Assembly (NCBI RefSeq): GCF_000716675.1
Contig: NZ_JNXT01000026.1
Span: 1 to 64,000, forward strand
From: Streptomyces alboflavus
GTDB taxonomy: Bacteria > Actinomycetota > Actinomycetes > Streptomycetales > Streptomycetaceae
Length of the DNA: 64,000 nt
Reading direction: 5' to 3'
Under the pieces are notes generated by a model, which ran no database searches, was not told the DNA's origin, and saw nothing but the letters and a program-made list of their open reading frames with translations. The position numbers were made by a program, and so were the translations under genes. Positions 8,485 to 18,010 of this stretch are shown here, piece after piece; position 1 is the first letter of the stretch; each line of letters opens with the position of its first letter.

Positions 8485-9105
8485 ATGAACGTAGAGGCGA
8501 AGGACGGCTCCGCGGATCCGTCCCAGGGCGCGCCCGCGGCCACGGACCCGGACGCGTCGGCGGCACCCGGCGGAGCGGCGGAGGGCGAAGGGTCCGCCGA
8601 GTCCGGCGAGTCGACCGCGTCCGCCGAGCCGGAGGCGTCCGGCGATCCCGACGCCGGTGGCCAGCCCACCGCCAAGGGTGCCGTCAGCGCCCCCGGGCCC
8701 GACGGTGAGCCCCGCAAGGTGTCCCGGCGGTTCCCGCTGTTCACGCGGGACACCGCGCGGCCCGAGGGCGGCGGGCGTGCCGCCTCGGGGGACGCGCCCG
8801 CGCCCGCGCGGCAGTGGCCGCTGCTCAGCGTGGTGTCGCTGGTCGGCCTCGGGCTGTTCCTGACCGCCCTCGACGTGTTCCGCGTCGGCACGATACTGAT
8901 CGGGGTCGCGCTGCTCGCGGGGGCCGTGATGCGCTGGTGGCTGCCGCGCGTCGGCATGCTGGCGGTGCGCTCGCGGTTCACGGACATGGTGACGTACGGC
9001 AGTCTCGGCCTGGCGATCGTGCTGCTCTCGATGATGGCGCAGCCGAATCCGTGGCTGGAGATCCCGTTCCTCGACGACACGCTGCACTTCACGATCAGCA
9101 GCTAG
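8485..9105 (+). CDS. DUF3017-type small membrane protein
   Basis: The 206-residue product starts at ATG 8485 after a GGGGAAGGA site. About 100 residues of Ala/Glu/Gly/Pro-rich disordered sequence precede three hydrophobic helices: PLLSVVSLVGLGLFLTALDV, GTILIGVALLAGAVM and MVTYGSLGLAIVLLSMM. This matches the DUF3017 family, which often follows folD in Streptomyces. It has no catalytic motif. It probably shares the folD transcript and ends before a clear terminator. Function is unknown. Confidence 0.85.
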   Translation: MNVEAKDGSADPSQGAPAATDPDASAAPGGAAEGEGSAESGESTASAEPEASGDPDAGGQPTAKGAVSAPGPDGEPRKVSRRFPLFTRDTARPEGGGRAASGDAPAPARQWPLLSVVSLVGLGLFLTALDVFRVGTILIGVALLAGAVMRWWLPRVGMLAVRSRFTDMVTYGSLGLAIVLLSMMAQPNPWLEIPFLDDTLHFTISS

Positions 9106-9132
9106 CCGGAGGGCGGCCGCCGCCGGCACATA

Positions 9133-9171
9133 CCAACGGCCCGTACTCGCCAGGAGAGTACGGGCCGTTGG
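9133..9171 (+). terminator. Terminator of the folD-DUF3017 operon
   Basis: The arms at 9133-9148 and 9156-9171 (core ACGGCCCGTACTC) form a perfect 16-bp stem with a 7-nt loop, 28 bases after the stop codon. Confidence 0.85.
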
Positions 9172-9425
9172 CCGTGGGGGCAGGGGGTGGTGCGATCGGC
9201 TGCGGGCCCGTTCCTCCGTGCGCCCCTGCACGAAGCCGCATGCCTCAGTGGTATGTAGTTGTCTGTTCGGGGCGCAGGCCTGGTCCCCCGTGCAAACCCC
9301 CGTTTGCAGGCCCGCGCCCCCTTCCCCCGGCGCGCCGTATCAAGGCGGCGCGGGTGGTGGTGCTGGGCCAAGAACTTACGCGGCGGCGGAAGTGCCCGTC
9401 GTCCCGTGCCGGGTTGACGTTGCCG

Positions 9426-9500
9426 TACGACCCCGGTCGTAGACGAGCGCGGTCTACAACTTCCGCGGTACGGCAAACGATGGACGTATACCGATGGGTA
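9426..9500. promoter_or_regulatory. Cluster of inverted repeats upstream of the two-component operon
   Basis: TACGACC-CC-GGTCGTA (9426-9441) is a perfect palindrome. It overlaps GTAGAC at 9439-9444, which pairs with GTCTAC at 9452-9457. Further down, ATACC and GGTAT form another small inverted repeat just before the kinase start. TTGACG at 9414-9419 could be a -35 box. The response regulator at 10677 is the obvious candidate to bind here. No gene is seen in 9172-9519. Confidence 0.4.
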
Positions 9501-9519
9501 TGCGGGCTACGCTGCGGCG

Positions 9520-10680
9520 ATGCGCCTCCGCCCGTTCACCGTCGACGTGCTGCTCGCCCTCGGGCAGGTGGCGCTGCTGGCGTTGGTCGGCCCCGAGGCC
9601 TCGGCGGTCGGCTGGTCCGAACTGGACCCGCGGGGCTACGGCCTCGCGCTGCTCGTGATCGCGCCGACCATGTTCCGCTCGAAGGCACCGCTCCTCGTCT
9701 GCCTCGTGACGTACGGGATCTGGACCGTGTACGTCCTCGCCGGATACTGGCCCGTGGCGACGTCGTTCGGGCCGATGATCTGCCTCTACACGGTCGCCCT
9801 GCAACGCCAGACCCGCACGACCGGGGTGTGCGCGGCGCTGCTCTCCGCGATCTGGGTGCTCGGCAGTGTGCTGGAAGACGATCCCACCTCCGTGCCGACG
9901 GTGGTGACGCAGGCCGTCGGCGTCAACGCCCTGGTGTGGCGGATGGGATACCTGGCCCGGCGCTCCACCGAATTCGCCCGCAGGACCCGCGCCGAGCAGC
10001 AGGAGCGGGCCCGGCACGCGGTCGTGGAGGAGCGCGGGCGGATCGCGCGGGAGCTGCACGACGTCGTCGCCCACCACATGTCGGTGATCTCCGTGCAGGC
10101 CGGGCTCGCCAAGTTCGTCTTCGACTCCGACGCCGAGACCGCGCGCACCGCGCTCGGCACCATCTCCGGTACCAGCACCGAGGCCCTGGAGGAGATGCGG
10201 CGCATGCTGCGGGTGTTGCGCGCCCAGGACGACGACGGCGAGGTCCCGGACGCGCCGATGCCGGGCCTCGCCCGCATCGGGGACATGACGGACCGGGTCA
10301 GGGCGGGCGGGGTGCCCGTCGAGTTCCGGGTCACGGGGACGCCGCGGCCGATCGCGCCCGGCGTCGAGCTGTGCGCCTACCGCGTGGTGCAGGAGGCGCT
10401 GACCAACGTCCTGAAGCACGCGCGCCAGGCCAGCGCGACCGTGGAACTGCACTACCGCCGCGACCACATCGAGGTGTCCGTCACCGACAATGGGGAGGGG
10501 GTGATTCCGGACAGAGTGAGGAGCCCTGGTGGACATGGGTTGATCGGCATGCGCGAACGGGCCAAGCTCTACGGCGGATCGATCAGCATCGGCCCGCGCA
10601 GCGTGGGAGGGTTCGCCGTGAGACTGACCCTGCCGACGTCGGCACGGGCCGCACCGCCGGGAGACGACACCACCGAATGA
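9520..10680 (+). CDS. NarL-type sensor histidine kinase
   Basis: The 386-residue protein has about five N-terminal membrane helices (residues 8-140), including LLALGQVALLALV and LLVCLVTYGIWTVYVLAGY, with no sizeable outer sensor loop. A HisKA_3 dimerisation domain follows with RIARELHDVVAHHMSVI, where His180 is the predicted phosphorylated residue. The HATPase_c domain shows YRVVQEALTNVLKHA, TDNGEG and GGHGLIGMRERAKLYGG. It is coupled by ATGA overlap to the response regulator. Small intramembrane-sensing kinases of this class often respond to envelope stress; the actual signal is unknown. Confidence 0.95.
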   Translation: MRLRPFTVDVLLALGQVALLALVGPEASAVGWSELDPRGYGLALLVIAPTMFRSKAPLLVCLVTYGIWTVYVLAGYWPVATSFGPMICLYTVALQRQTRTTGVCAALLSAIWVLGSVLEDDPTSVPTVVTQAVGVNALVWRMGYLARRSTEFARRTRAEQQERARHAVVEERGRIARELHDVVAHHMSVISVQAGLAKFVFDSDAETARTALGTISGTSTEALEEMRRMLRVLRAQDDDGEVPDAPMPGLARIGDMTDRVRAGGVPVEFRVTGTPRPIAPGVELCAYRVVQEALTNVLKHARQASATVELHYRRDHIEVSVTDNGEGVIPDRVRSPGGHGLIGMRERAKLYGGSISIGPRSVGGFAVRLTLPTSARAAPPGDDTTE

Positions 10681-11363
10681 ACTCGAGCCACATAAAGGTG
10701 CTCGTCGTGGACGACCAGTTCCTCATCCGCGCCGGGCTCGTAGGTGTGCTCCGGGCCGCGCCCGGGATCGAAGTCGTCGGCGAGGCGGGCGACGGCACCG
10801 AGGCCGTGGAACTCGCGGCGGCTACCCGCCCCGACGTGATCCTCATGGACATCCGCATGCCCGGCATGAACGGCATCACGGCCACCGAGCGCATCCTCGC
10901 CGACGCCGCCGAGCCGCCGCCCCGCATCCTGGTCCTCACCACCTTCGACCTCGACGAGTACGTGTACGGGGCGCTGCGCGCGGGCGCCGCCGGGTTCCTG
11001 CTCAAGGACTCCGGCCCGGAGCGGCTGCTCGCGGCGGTGGCCGCCGTCGGCAGCGGGGACGCGCTGTTCGCGCCGAGTGTCACGCGTCGTCTCGTGGAGG
11101 CCTTCGCGGTGCGTTCCGGGGCCGTGCCCGCCGAGGAGCCGCCGCCGGACCTCGCCGCGCTCACCGGCCGCGAACTGGAGGTCCTGAAGCTGATCGCGCG
11201 GGGCCTGTCCAACGCGGAGATAGCCGACCGCCTCTACATCAGCGAGGCCACGGTCAAGACGCATCTGAACCGCACCATGAACAAACTCGACCTGGACACC
11301 AGGGCCCAGGCGGTGGTGATCGCCTACGAGACGGGCCTGGTGACCCCGGGCGCCGGCCTCTGA
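10677..11363 (+). CDS. NarL/FixJ-family response regulator
   Basis: The 228-residue protein starts at ATG 10677, overlapping the kinase stop (ATGA). The receiver domain (about 6-125) has the acidic pair in VDDQ, Asp58 in LMDIRMPG, the conserved Thr in LTTFD and Lys in FLLKD. The C-terminal LuxR-type HTH (about 155-220) reads LTGRELEVLKLIARG-LSN-EIA, then ISEATVKTHLNR. It is the cognate regulator of the preceding kinase and may bind the palindromes at 9426-9457. No efflux or other target gene follows on the same strand; the next gene is convergent. Confidence 0.95.
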   Translation: MNSSHIKVLVVDDQFLIRAGLVGVLRAAPGIEVVGEAGDGTEAVELAAATRPDVILMDIRMPGMNGITATERILADAAEPPPRILVLTTFDLDEYVYGALRAGAAGFLLKDSGPERLLAAVAAVGSGDALFAPSVTRRLVEAFAVRSGAVPAEEPPPDLAALTGRELEVLKLIARGLSNAEIADRLYISEATVKTHLNRTMNKLDLDTRAQAVVIAYETGLVTPGAGL

Positions 11364-11391
11364 CCCCGCGCACCCGCCGCGCCGCGCACAC

Positions 11392-11438
11392 CGGACGGCG
11401 GCCCGTCCTCCCCCCGTGGGAGCACGGACCGCCGTCCG
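11392..11438. terminator. Bidirectional terminator between convergent genes
   Basis: CGGACGGCGG at 11392-11401 pairs with CCGCCGTCCG at 11429-11438, and the intervening bases form a further imperfect stem. It separates the response regulator from the minus-strand secreted-protein gene. Confidence 0.7.
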
Positions 11439-11454
11439 CCGCGTGGGCCCAGGG

Positions 11455-11904
11455 TCAGCAGGTCACGGTCTTGTCGTAGGAGCCGAAGCTCCAGGTGTAG
11501 CGGGCCCAGTGCCGGGGCGGCAGGGTGAAGCAGCGCGAGTCGGGGCCGAACTTGACGACGACCTTCACGCGCACGGTGCGGCCGCAGTAGTTGGTCACGG
11601 TGGCGGTCCGGCCCCTGACCGTCCGCTGGACGCAGGCGGGCGCGGTGCCCCGCGGCGAGACGTCCGCGGTGCGGGCCGCCGAGGACGCGTCCGCGGACCC
11701 CGAGGATCCCGAGGCCCCCGAGGACGACGTCGGGGCGGCGGGCGCGGCTGACGCCGAGGGGGCCAGGGCGAGGCCGCCGCCCAGGATCGCGGCGGCCGCG
11801 ATGCCGATGGCGGCGGTCCGCGCGAGGCCGCCCGTGCGGTGCGGGGCCCGCCAGCCGGTGTCCTGTTCGCCCTCCGCAGGGGTGGGCGCGGTGCTGTTGG
11901 TCAT
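11455..11904 (-). CDS. Secreted tendamistat-like small Cys protein
   Basis: The 149-residue product starts at ATG 11904 after a GGGAG site; the longer frame to 12153 lacks one. A ~28-residue polar N-region, a hydrophobic stretch (IGIAAAAILGGGLALAPSA) and an ASAAPA cleavage region form a signal peptide, followed by an Ala/Ser-rich linker. The last ~60 residues have four Cys spaced like the Streptomyces alpha-amylase inhibitor tendamistat: ACVQRT, NYCGRTVRVKVV, SRCFTLPP and a terminal TVTC. The Trp-Arg-Tyr inhibitory triplet of tendamistat is not visible, so amylase inhibition is doubtful. The fold assignment is by eye. Confidence 0.65.
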   Translation of the reverse strand: MTNSTAPTPAEGEQDTGWRAPHRTGGLARTAAIGIAAAAILGGGLALAPSASAAPAAPTSSSGASGSSGSADASSAARTADVSPRGTAPACVQRTVRGRTATVTNYCGRTVRVKVVVKFGPDSRCFTLPPRHWARYTWSFGSYDKTVTC

Positions 11905-12212
11905 GTGAACTCCCCGTGGTGTCGGTCCGGCGGCCGGTCCGGGAAGGACCGTGCCGGCCGTCGTGCGGTACCGACTCTGCCGATCCGAACCGGTCAACAT
12001 CCAGGGCAGTGGGACGAGTTGGGCCGTCCCGCGCGCCGACCTGCGGGGACGCGTCGAGCGGTGACACCGCCGTGGGACGTCCCGCGCGCCAGGAGTGGCC
12101 TTTTCGGACGCCTGGGACGAACGCCGGGGAACCGGAATTGGTGCATCCGCCATCTGATCGGGCGCAGGGGGCGATTCGCCTCGGGGGACCTTGTCACGCG
12201 TATGGAGTGAAC

Positions 12213-13025
12213 ATGCCGCGTTGGAAAGAGCTGCCCGCGTCGCTGGGGGAGCAGGAGCGCCGACTGGCGGTCCAGTTACGGCGGATGAAGGATCGCAGCG
12301 GCCTCAGCCTGACCTCACTGGCCACCAGGACCTCGTACAGCCGCTCCTCCTGGGAGCGCTATCTCAACGGCAAGAAGCCGGTGCCGCGCGCGGCCGTCGA
12401 GCAGTTGTCCCGGGTGTGCGGCACGGAGCCGACGCGCCTGCTCGTGCTGTACGAGGTGGCGCAGGAGGCACGGGTCTCGGCGGGCGCGGGGCCGGGCCGC
12501 GCGGCCCCGGCACCCGAGCCCGCACGCGCGCCGGAACCCGCACCATCCGCGACGCCCGCACCCGGATCCACGCCCGGATCCACGCCCGGATCCACGCCCG
12601 GATCCACGCCAGGATCCGCACCCCGCACCGTGCGTCTGCGCACCGCGCTCGCCGCGCTGGCGCTCGCCGTGGCCGCCGCGTTCGTGGGCGGCCTGGTCGC
12701 GGGCCGGGCCTGGGAGGGCGCGGACGGCGCTGCGCGCGGCGCGTACGAGAAGGGCCGCGCGTACGGGTGCGGGGACGGCCGCGAGGGCGGGGTGCGGTAC
12801 GCCGGGCACAGCAGGACCAGGGACGCGATCCTCGACCGGGGCGACGACGGCTGGGAGGTGGTCGAGGTCCAGTGTCTGCTGCGCGGGCACGGCTTCGGCG
12901 CGGGGGCGGCGGACGGTACGTACGGCGACAGCACGAAGGCGGCGGTGCGGCGCTTCCAGTGGGCGCGGGGGCTCGTGGACGACGGGATCGTCAGGCCGGA
13001 GACGTGGGGGGAGCTGCGGAAGTGA
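12213..13025 (+). CDS. XRE-HTH membrane protein with outer peptidoglycan-binding domain
   Basis: The 270-residue protein starts at ATG 12213 after TATGGAG. Residues 1-85 form an XRE-type HTH (MPRWKELPASL, RRMKDRSGLSLTSLATRTSY, SWERYLNGKK). A Pro/Ala linker with a PGST repeat follows, then one membrane helix (TALAALALAVAAAFVGGLVAG). The outer part ends in a PG_binding_1-like module: EVQCLLRGHGFG, DGTYGDSTKAAVRRFQWARG, DGIVRPETWGEL. The layout suggests coupling of wall state to a DNA-binding head. It is the first of three paralogues here (others at 13480 and 15130). Confidence 0.88.
   Translation: MPRWKELPASLGEQERRLAVQLRRMKDRSGLSLTSLATRTSYSRSSWERYLNGKKPVPRAAVEQLSRVCGTEPTRLLVLYEVAQEARVSAGAGPGRAAPAPEPARAPEPAPSATPAPGSTPGSTPGSTPGSTPGSAPRTVRLRTALAALALAVAAAFVGGLVAGRAWEGADGAARGAYEKGRAYGCGDGREGGVRYAGHSRTRDAILDRGDDGWEVVEVQCLLRGHGFGAGAADGTYGDSTKAAVRRFQWARGLVDDGIVRPETWGELRK
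12561..12617 (+). repeat. 12-bp in-frame tandem repeat in the linker
   Basis: Four copies of CCCGGATCCACG plus a variant fifth copy encode PGST repeats between the HTH and the membrane helix. Near identity suggests a slippage-prone variable-length spacer. Confidence 0.9.
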
Positions 13026-13188
13026 GCGGGGCAAGGCGGGCCTTGCGGGCGGAATCCGGCCATCCGCTGGCGGCGTCCGGGGACTTGGGCCGCCGTCGGC
13101 CACGGCGCGCCCGACCCTCGTGGGCGGTGGCGACGAGGGGCGCTGCGCCCTCCGTACGCGTACGAACACGCAGGTGGCGGACGTGAGA

Positions 13189-13226
13189 CGGCGCCCGTCC
13201 TCTCCCCCGTGGGAGGACGGGCGCCG
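13189..13226 (+). terminator. Terminator after the first XRE gene; rest of gap empty
   Basis: CGGCGCCCGTCCTC at 13189-13202 pairs with its complement at 13213-13226. The flanking gap 13026-13479 shows no credible gene. Its downstream part must hold the promoter of the next XRE paralogue, but no clear -35/-10 pair was seen. Confidence 0.75.
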
Positions 13227-13479
13227 CCGTTCCGCGGTGCGAACCCGGGGGCTCGCTGTGCGTCTTAAGCGTCATGGACGCGCCATCCCGGCAGCAAGGG
13301 AAGCCTTACCCCTGTGGCACGGAAGTGACCATTCCGCAACGCTGTTCCGGGCCCGCTACGGACGCGAGACGACCCGGGCAGGATCGGGCGAAACGGGCGG
13401 CCGGGGCGGTGCCGACGGAACCGAACCGGGCGCCGTCGCCGTCAGTCGGTCAAACCGGGTCGCGCTGGGGGGTGCAACC

Positions 13480-14100
13480 ATGGGGACGCGCGCGGGTGCC
13501 TGGCAGCCGCTTCCGGACGAACTGCCGCCGGAGGTGCGCCATCTCGTCGAGCAGTTGCGACGGCTCAAGGACCGGACGGGGCTCAGCCTCGTCGCGCTCG
13601 GCTCCAGAACCGCCTACAGCAAGTCCTCCTGGCAGCGCTACCTCAACGCCCAACAGCCCCCGCCCCGGGAGGCCGTGCTCGCGCTGTGCCGGGTCGCGGG
13701 GGTGGACGGCGCGCGCACGGCGGCGGGGTGGGAGCTGGCGGTGAAGGTGTGGCCGCGGGTGGCCGAGGCGTCCGGGGCGTCCGGGGGAGCGGCCGCCGGG
13801 TCCGAGCCGTCCCCGGCGGACACCCGGACCGAAACCCTGGCCGAAACCCCGGCCGACAGCCCGCCGTCGGCCCCGACTCCGGCCCCGCCTCCTCCCGCCC
13901 GGCGCCCCGCCCCTTCCTGGCGCCTCGTCGCCTGCTCCGCGCTCGCGGTGATCGCCCTGCTGCTCGTGAGCCTGCTGTGGATCGTCACGCAGGTGACCGG
14001 GGTGCGCGGCGGCGCGGACCAGGAGCCGTCGCTGAAGCCGGGCGCGAGCGTCTCCGAGCCGCTGGGCACGCGCGAGGCCCCGGGGACCGCCACCGAGTGA
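13480..14100 (+). CDS. XRE-HTH membrane protein, short outer tail
   Basis: The 206-residue product starts at ATG 13480 after GGGGGG (13467-13472). The N-terminal HTH is a clear paralogue of the 12213 and 15130 proteins: LPDELPPEVRHLVEQLRRLK, DRTGLSLVALGSRTAYSKS and SWQRYLNAQ. A Pro/Ala/Thr-rich linker leads to one membrane helix (LVACSALAVIALLLVSLLWIV, about residues 150-170). The outer tail is only ~35 residues with no recognisable domain, so this copy appears to have lost or never had a sensor module. It could be a partner or competitor of the other two. Confidence 0.8.
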   Translation: MGTRAGAWQPLPDELPPEVRHLVEQLRRLKDRTGLSLVALGSRTAYSKSSWQRYLNAQQPPPREAVLALCRVAGVDGARTAAGWELAVKVWPRVAEASGASGGAAAGSEPSPADTRTETLAETPADSPPSAPTPAPPPPARRPAPSWRLVACSALAVIALLLVSLLWIVTQVTGVRGGADQEPSLKPGASVSEPLGTREAPGTATE

Positions 14101-14123
14101 CGGCCCCGGGGCGGACTCCGGCG

Positions 14124-14717
14124 TCAGCCGAGGCGGTGGTACGCGGCCTTCTTCCACTGCCCGTGGACCTTCACGTAGTACGTCCCGGAGATCCGCTTGA
14201 AGGCGATCTGGCGCACGTGGCCCGTGTAGTCGACCTGGCCGTTCGCGTGCGGGCCGCTCAGGAAGTCGTCCGCGGCGCCGAAGGTCTCCTTGCCGACGAC
14301 GCCGTCGACGTCCTCCAGGTCCTCGCGGGCCTGCCACCACTTGGTCGCGGACGCGGTCTTCCAGCCGTAGTGGCCGTCGATGTCCGACTTGGTGAAGGTG
14401 TGCCGCACGCCGTTGCCGTCGCGCCACTTGGCGCCGTCGGCGTACAGGACGCTCTGCCACAGCCAGGTGGCGTTGGAGTGCGCGTGGCTGTGGCGGGAGA
14501 GCGTGCCCTCGTCGCCCCAGTCGTTGTACGCGTCGCCGCTGCCGTCGACGACGTGCGGCCCTGCGGCCTGGGCGAGCGGGGCGGTGGCGGCGAGCGCGAG
14601 GCCGGCGCTCGCGGTCACGGCGACGGCGGCGGCGAGGAGCCGGTGCGGGCGCCGGGTGCGGGTGTCGCCGGTGGTGGCGGGGTGGGTGCCGCGGTGGTCG
14701 GTGGTGCGGTGGTGCAT
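14124..14717 (-). CDS. Secreted peptidoglycan-binding-like protein
   Basis: The 197-residue product starts at ATG 14717, six bases after an AGGGGGG site. A long signal peptide (about residues 1-50) has core LLAAAVAVTASAGLALAATA and cleavage near AQA-AG. Two segments resemble PG_binding_1 units: ATWLWQSVLYADG with SDIDGHYGWKTASATKWWQA, and EDVDGVVGKETFGAADDFL. The C-terminal ~40 residues are basic and aromatic (KRISGTYYVKVHGQWKK). It is likely an extracellular wall-associated protein. It is divergent from the third XRE gene, whose paralogue at 12213 carries a similar outer domain, hinting at a shared role. Confidence 0.75.
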   Translation of the reverse strand: MHHRTTDHRGTHPATTGDTRTRRPHRLLAAAVAVTASAGLALAATAPLAQAAGPHVVDGSGDAYNDWGDEGTLSRHSHAHSNATWLWQSVLYADGAKWRDGNGVRHTFTKSDIDGHYGWKTASATKWWQAREDLEDVDGVVGKETFGAADDFLSGPHANGQVDYTGHVRQIAFKRISGTYYVKVHGQWKKAAYHRLG

Positions 14718-14855
14718 GTGGTTCCCCCCTGGCGGAACTGGTGGTTCAGGTGGTTCGATCACGGCGTCCGGCTGCTGTGGCGCAGCGGTGCCGTGTTCGA
14801 TGCTTCGGCACCGGAGCGCCTCGGAAAAGGGCCAACCAGCGCATTCGGGAAGGTT

Positions 14856-14869
14856 CCGGGACGTCCCGG
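14856..14869. promoter_or_regulatory. Perfect 14-bp palindrome in the divergent intergenic region
   Basis: CCGGGACGTCCCGG lies in the 412-bp gap 14718-15129 between the secreted-protein gene and the third XRE gene. TTCCGGGA occurs here (14854-14861) and again near 14982, so a common factor may bind twice. One of the XRE heads is a natural candidate. The gap has no gene. Confidence 0.35.
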
Positions 14870-15129
14870 TCCGGGAGCTGGGGTTCCGCATTGTGGAGTG
14901 GGACGACGGTGGGACACTGGGCCGTGGACCGGGGGCGTGCGACGGGGCACACTCTGTCCCAAATGCTCCCGTGCGCTCCCATTCCGGGAACTGACATCCT
15001 GGCTCCGTGCATCCCTCTGGGTAGTTCAGGACCGGGGCGAGCGGACCGCGTGCGGTACGCCGGAGGTCTGGGACAGCTGCGTCAAGCGCGGGGGCAGTAC
15101 AGGCACGTACGGGGGGAATAGGGGGAGCA

Positions 15130-16407
15130 ATGCCTCGTTGGAAGGCGCTACCGGATGAGCTCGACCCGCAGGTCAGGGAGTTCGCGAACCAGCTGCGCAG
15201 GCTGGTCGACCGCAGCGGTCTCAGCATCGCAGCGGTGTCCGACCGGACCGGCTACAGCAAGACGTCGTGGGAGCGCTATCTGAACGGGCGGCTGCTCGCC
15301 CCCAAGGGCGCGATCGTCGCGCTCGCCGAAGTCACCGGCACACCGCCGGTGCACCTCATCACCATGTGGGAGCTCGCGGAGCGCGCCTGGAGCCGCTCCG
15401 AGATGCGGCACGACATGACGATGCAGGCCATCCGCATCTCGCAGGCGCGGGCCGCGCTCGGTGAGCTGGCGACGAACCCGCCGGTCAGCTCGAAGGACGC
15501 CAAGGACGCCAAGTCCGGCAAGGCGCCGCGGGCGCCGAAGGAGAGCGGCGGCGCGGGCAAGGCGCGCGGTGGGGTCGGTGCCGTGACCGGGGTCGCGGGG
15601 CCCGCCGGGGTTTCGCCGACGGTGCCGCCGGTGGCGCGGGAGCCGGAGGGCGTGCGGTACGGGGCGCAGGCGCGGGGCGCGGCTTCGGCCGGGCCGACGG
15701 GCGCCGACTCGGCGGCCGCTGCGGCGCAGGCGCAGGCGCAGGCCCGTGCCCAGGCGCCGGCCACGCCTTCGTCGCGTTCGTACGAGGCGTCGGCGCCGCC
15801 CGGCTCCGTGGCGGCCACGTCCTCGGTGTCGCCCGGGTACGGGGGCGGCGGTCCTGGGTCCGTGGCCGGGCCGGGCGCCGACGGGAAGTCGCCCGACGGG
15901 CAGCGGCGCAAGCGGAAGCTGACGATGTTCCTCGCGGGGATCGTGGGGGCGCTCGTCGTCATCGCGGCGGCGGTGTTCCTCACGGACATCGGCAAGGACG
16001 ACGACGGCGACGGGAAGGCCGGGCCGTCCACGGCGCCGACGACGTCCAAGGCGGACCTGCCCGCCGGGGTGGAGTGCAGCGGGGCCGACTGCACCGGCAA
16101 GGATCCCGAGAACATGGGCTGCGGGGGCGAGTTCGCCCGGACCACGTCGCGGGTGACCGTCGTCGGGACGAAGACGCTCGTCGAGGTGCGGTACAGCAAG
16201 ACGTGCGGGGCCGCGTGGGCGCGGATCACCCAGGCCGCGCCCGGCGACAAGGTCACGATCACCGGCTCCGGCTCGGCGGCCCGCCAGACCGGGACCGTGA
16301 ACGCGGACCTCGACGCGTACACCCCCATGGTGGCCGTGAAGAACGCGGCAGCGGCGAAGGCCTGCGCCACACTCAAGGCAGGCGGAACGCCCACCTGCAC
16401 GAAGTAG
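15130..16407 (+). CDS. XRE-HTH membrane protein with DUF2690-like outer domain
   Basis: The 425-residue protein starts at ATG 15130 after GGGGGAG. The HTH (1-85) has MPRWKALPDEL, DRSGLSIAAVSDRTGYSKTS and WERYLNGR, closest to the 12213 paralogue. About 180 residues of Ala/Gly/Pro/Lys-rich linker follow, then a membrane helix (MFLAGIVGALVVIAAAVFL, about 270-290). The outer domain (about 315-425) has CSGADCTGKDPENMGC, the Cys pattern of DUF2690, and further Cys near the C-terminus. Such proteins are a Streptomyces-rich group of membrane-tethered putative regulators. No ligand is known to me. Confidence 0.88.
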   Translation: MPRWKALPDELDPQVREFANQLRRLVDRSGLSIAAVSDRTGYSKTSWERYLNGRLLAPKGAIVALAEVTGTPPVHLITMWELAERAWSRSEMRHDMTMQAIRISQARAALGELATNPPVSSKDAKDAKSGKAPRAPKESGGAGKARGGVGAVTGVAGPAGVSPTVPPVAREPEGVRYGAQARGAASAGPTGADSAAAAAQAQAQARAQAPATPSSRSYEASAPPGSVAATSSVSPGYGGGGPGSVAGPGADGKSPDGQRRKRKLTMFLAGIVGALVVIAAAVFLTDIGKDDDGDGKAGPSTAPTTSKADLPAGVECSGADCTGKDPENMGCGGEFARTTSRVTVVGTKTLVEVRYSKTCGAAWARITQAAPGDKVTITGSGSAARQTGTVNADLDAYTPMVAVKNAAAAKACATLKAGGTPTCTK

Positions 16408-16704
16408 CCCTCGGGGCGCGTGGTCGGTCACCTACCCACAGAGTGGGACGGAAGCAGCTGCCCGCGGCAGGGCGAGAGTAGAGGCGGCTGGGCGCCGACG
16501 CTGGGCGGGCCTGCTGGCGCCGGACGGTCCCGCAGACGCCGGACGGCCGGTAGTGGCACAGGCGGCCAGAAGCTGACGGTCGAGTGAAATGGGCGGGCGG
16601 GTGGGAGAGCTTTGTCGGCGGGAAACAACCGGCGTGCACCTGGAATACCCCGCCCCCCGGAGGGCAGACGCACCGTACCCCCACGGGAGTGGTCACACCC
16701 CCAA
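16408..16704. other. Gene-free stretch upstream of mdh
   Basis: No open frame with coding character and no RNA fold that I recognise. It is followed by the hairpin at 16705-16743 and the mdh promoter region. Confidence 0.5.
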
Positions 16705-16743
16705 GGCGGCCGCCACGTCTCCTCTCCCGAGGTGGCGGCCGCC
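16705..16743. terminator. Terminator between the XRE gene and mdh
   Basis: GGCGGCCGCCAC at 16705-16716 pairs with GTGGCGGCCGCC at 16732-16743 around a pyrimidine-rich loop. It lies 298 bases after the XRE stop, so it may end a longer transcript. Confidence 0.7.
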
Positions 16744-16812
16744 CTCCAAGGGCCCTGTGGGCCGGGCCACACCCTCCCGGCGTACCGGGACGGCAAGGGC
16801 GCGATAACCTGA

Positions 16813-17922
<1,110 letters not shown>

Positions 17923-17940
17923 TCCCGACGGGCATCTGAC

Positions 17941-18010
17941 CCCGACGGGCGCCGACCACGCCTGACCGAGAAGCCCCCGACGGGCGTCAGCCACGTCTGA
18001 CCGAGAAGCC
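17941..18010 (+). repeat. 35-bp imperfect tandem duplication after mdh
   Basis: 17941-17975 and 17976-18010 are near copies (CCCGACGGGCG at the head, TGACCGAGAAG at the tail). A shorter partial copy of the head (CCCGACGGGCATCTGA) precedes them. The second copy feeds directly into the terminator stem. Confidence 0.8.

Noticed and set aside
9106..9519. Small gene or tRNA in the gap before the two-component operon
   Set aside because: No coding-like frame and no cloverleaf; only a terminator and palindromes are convincing.
12364..12621. Repeat-rich short minus-strand frame over the 12-bp repeats
   Set aside because: Only a mirror of the PGST linker codons within the HTH gene.
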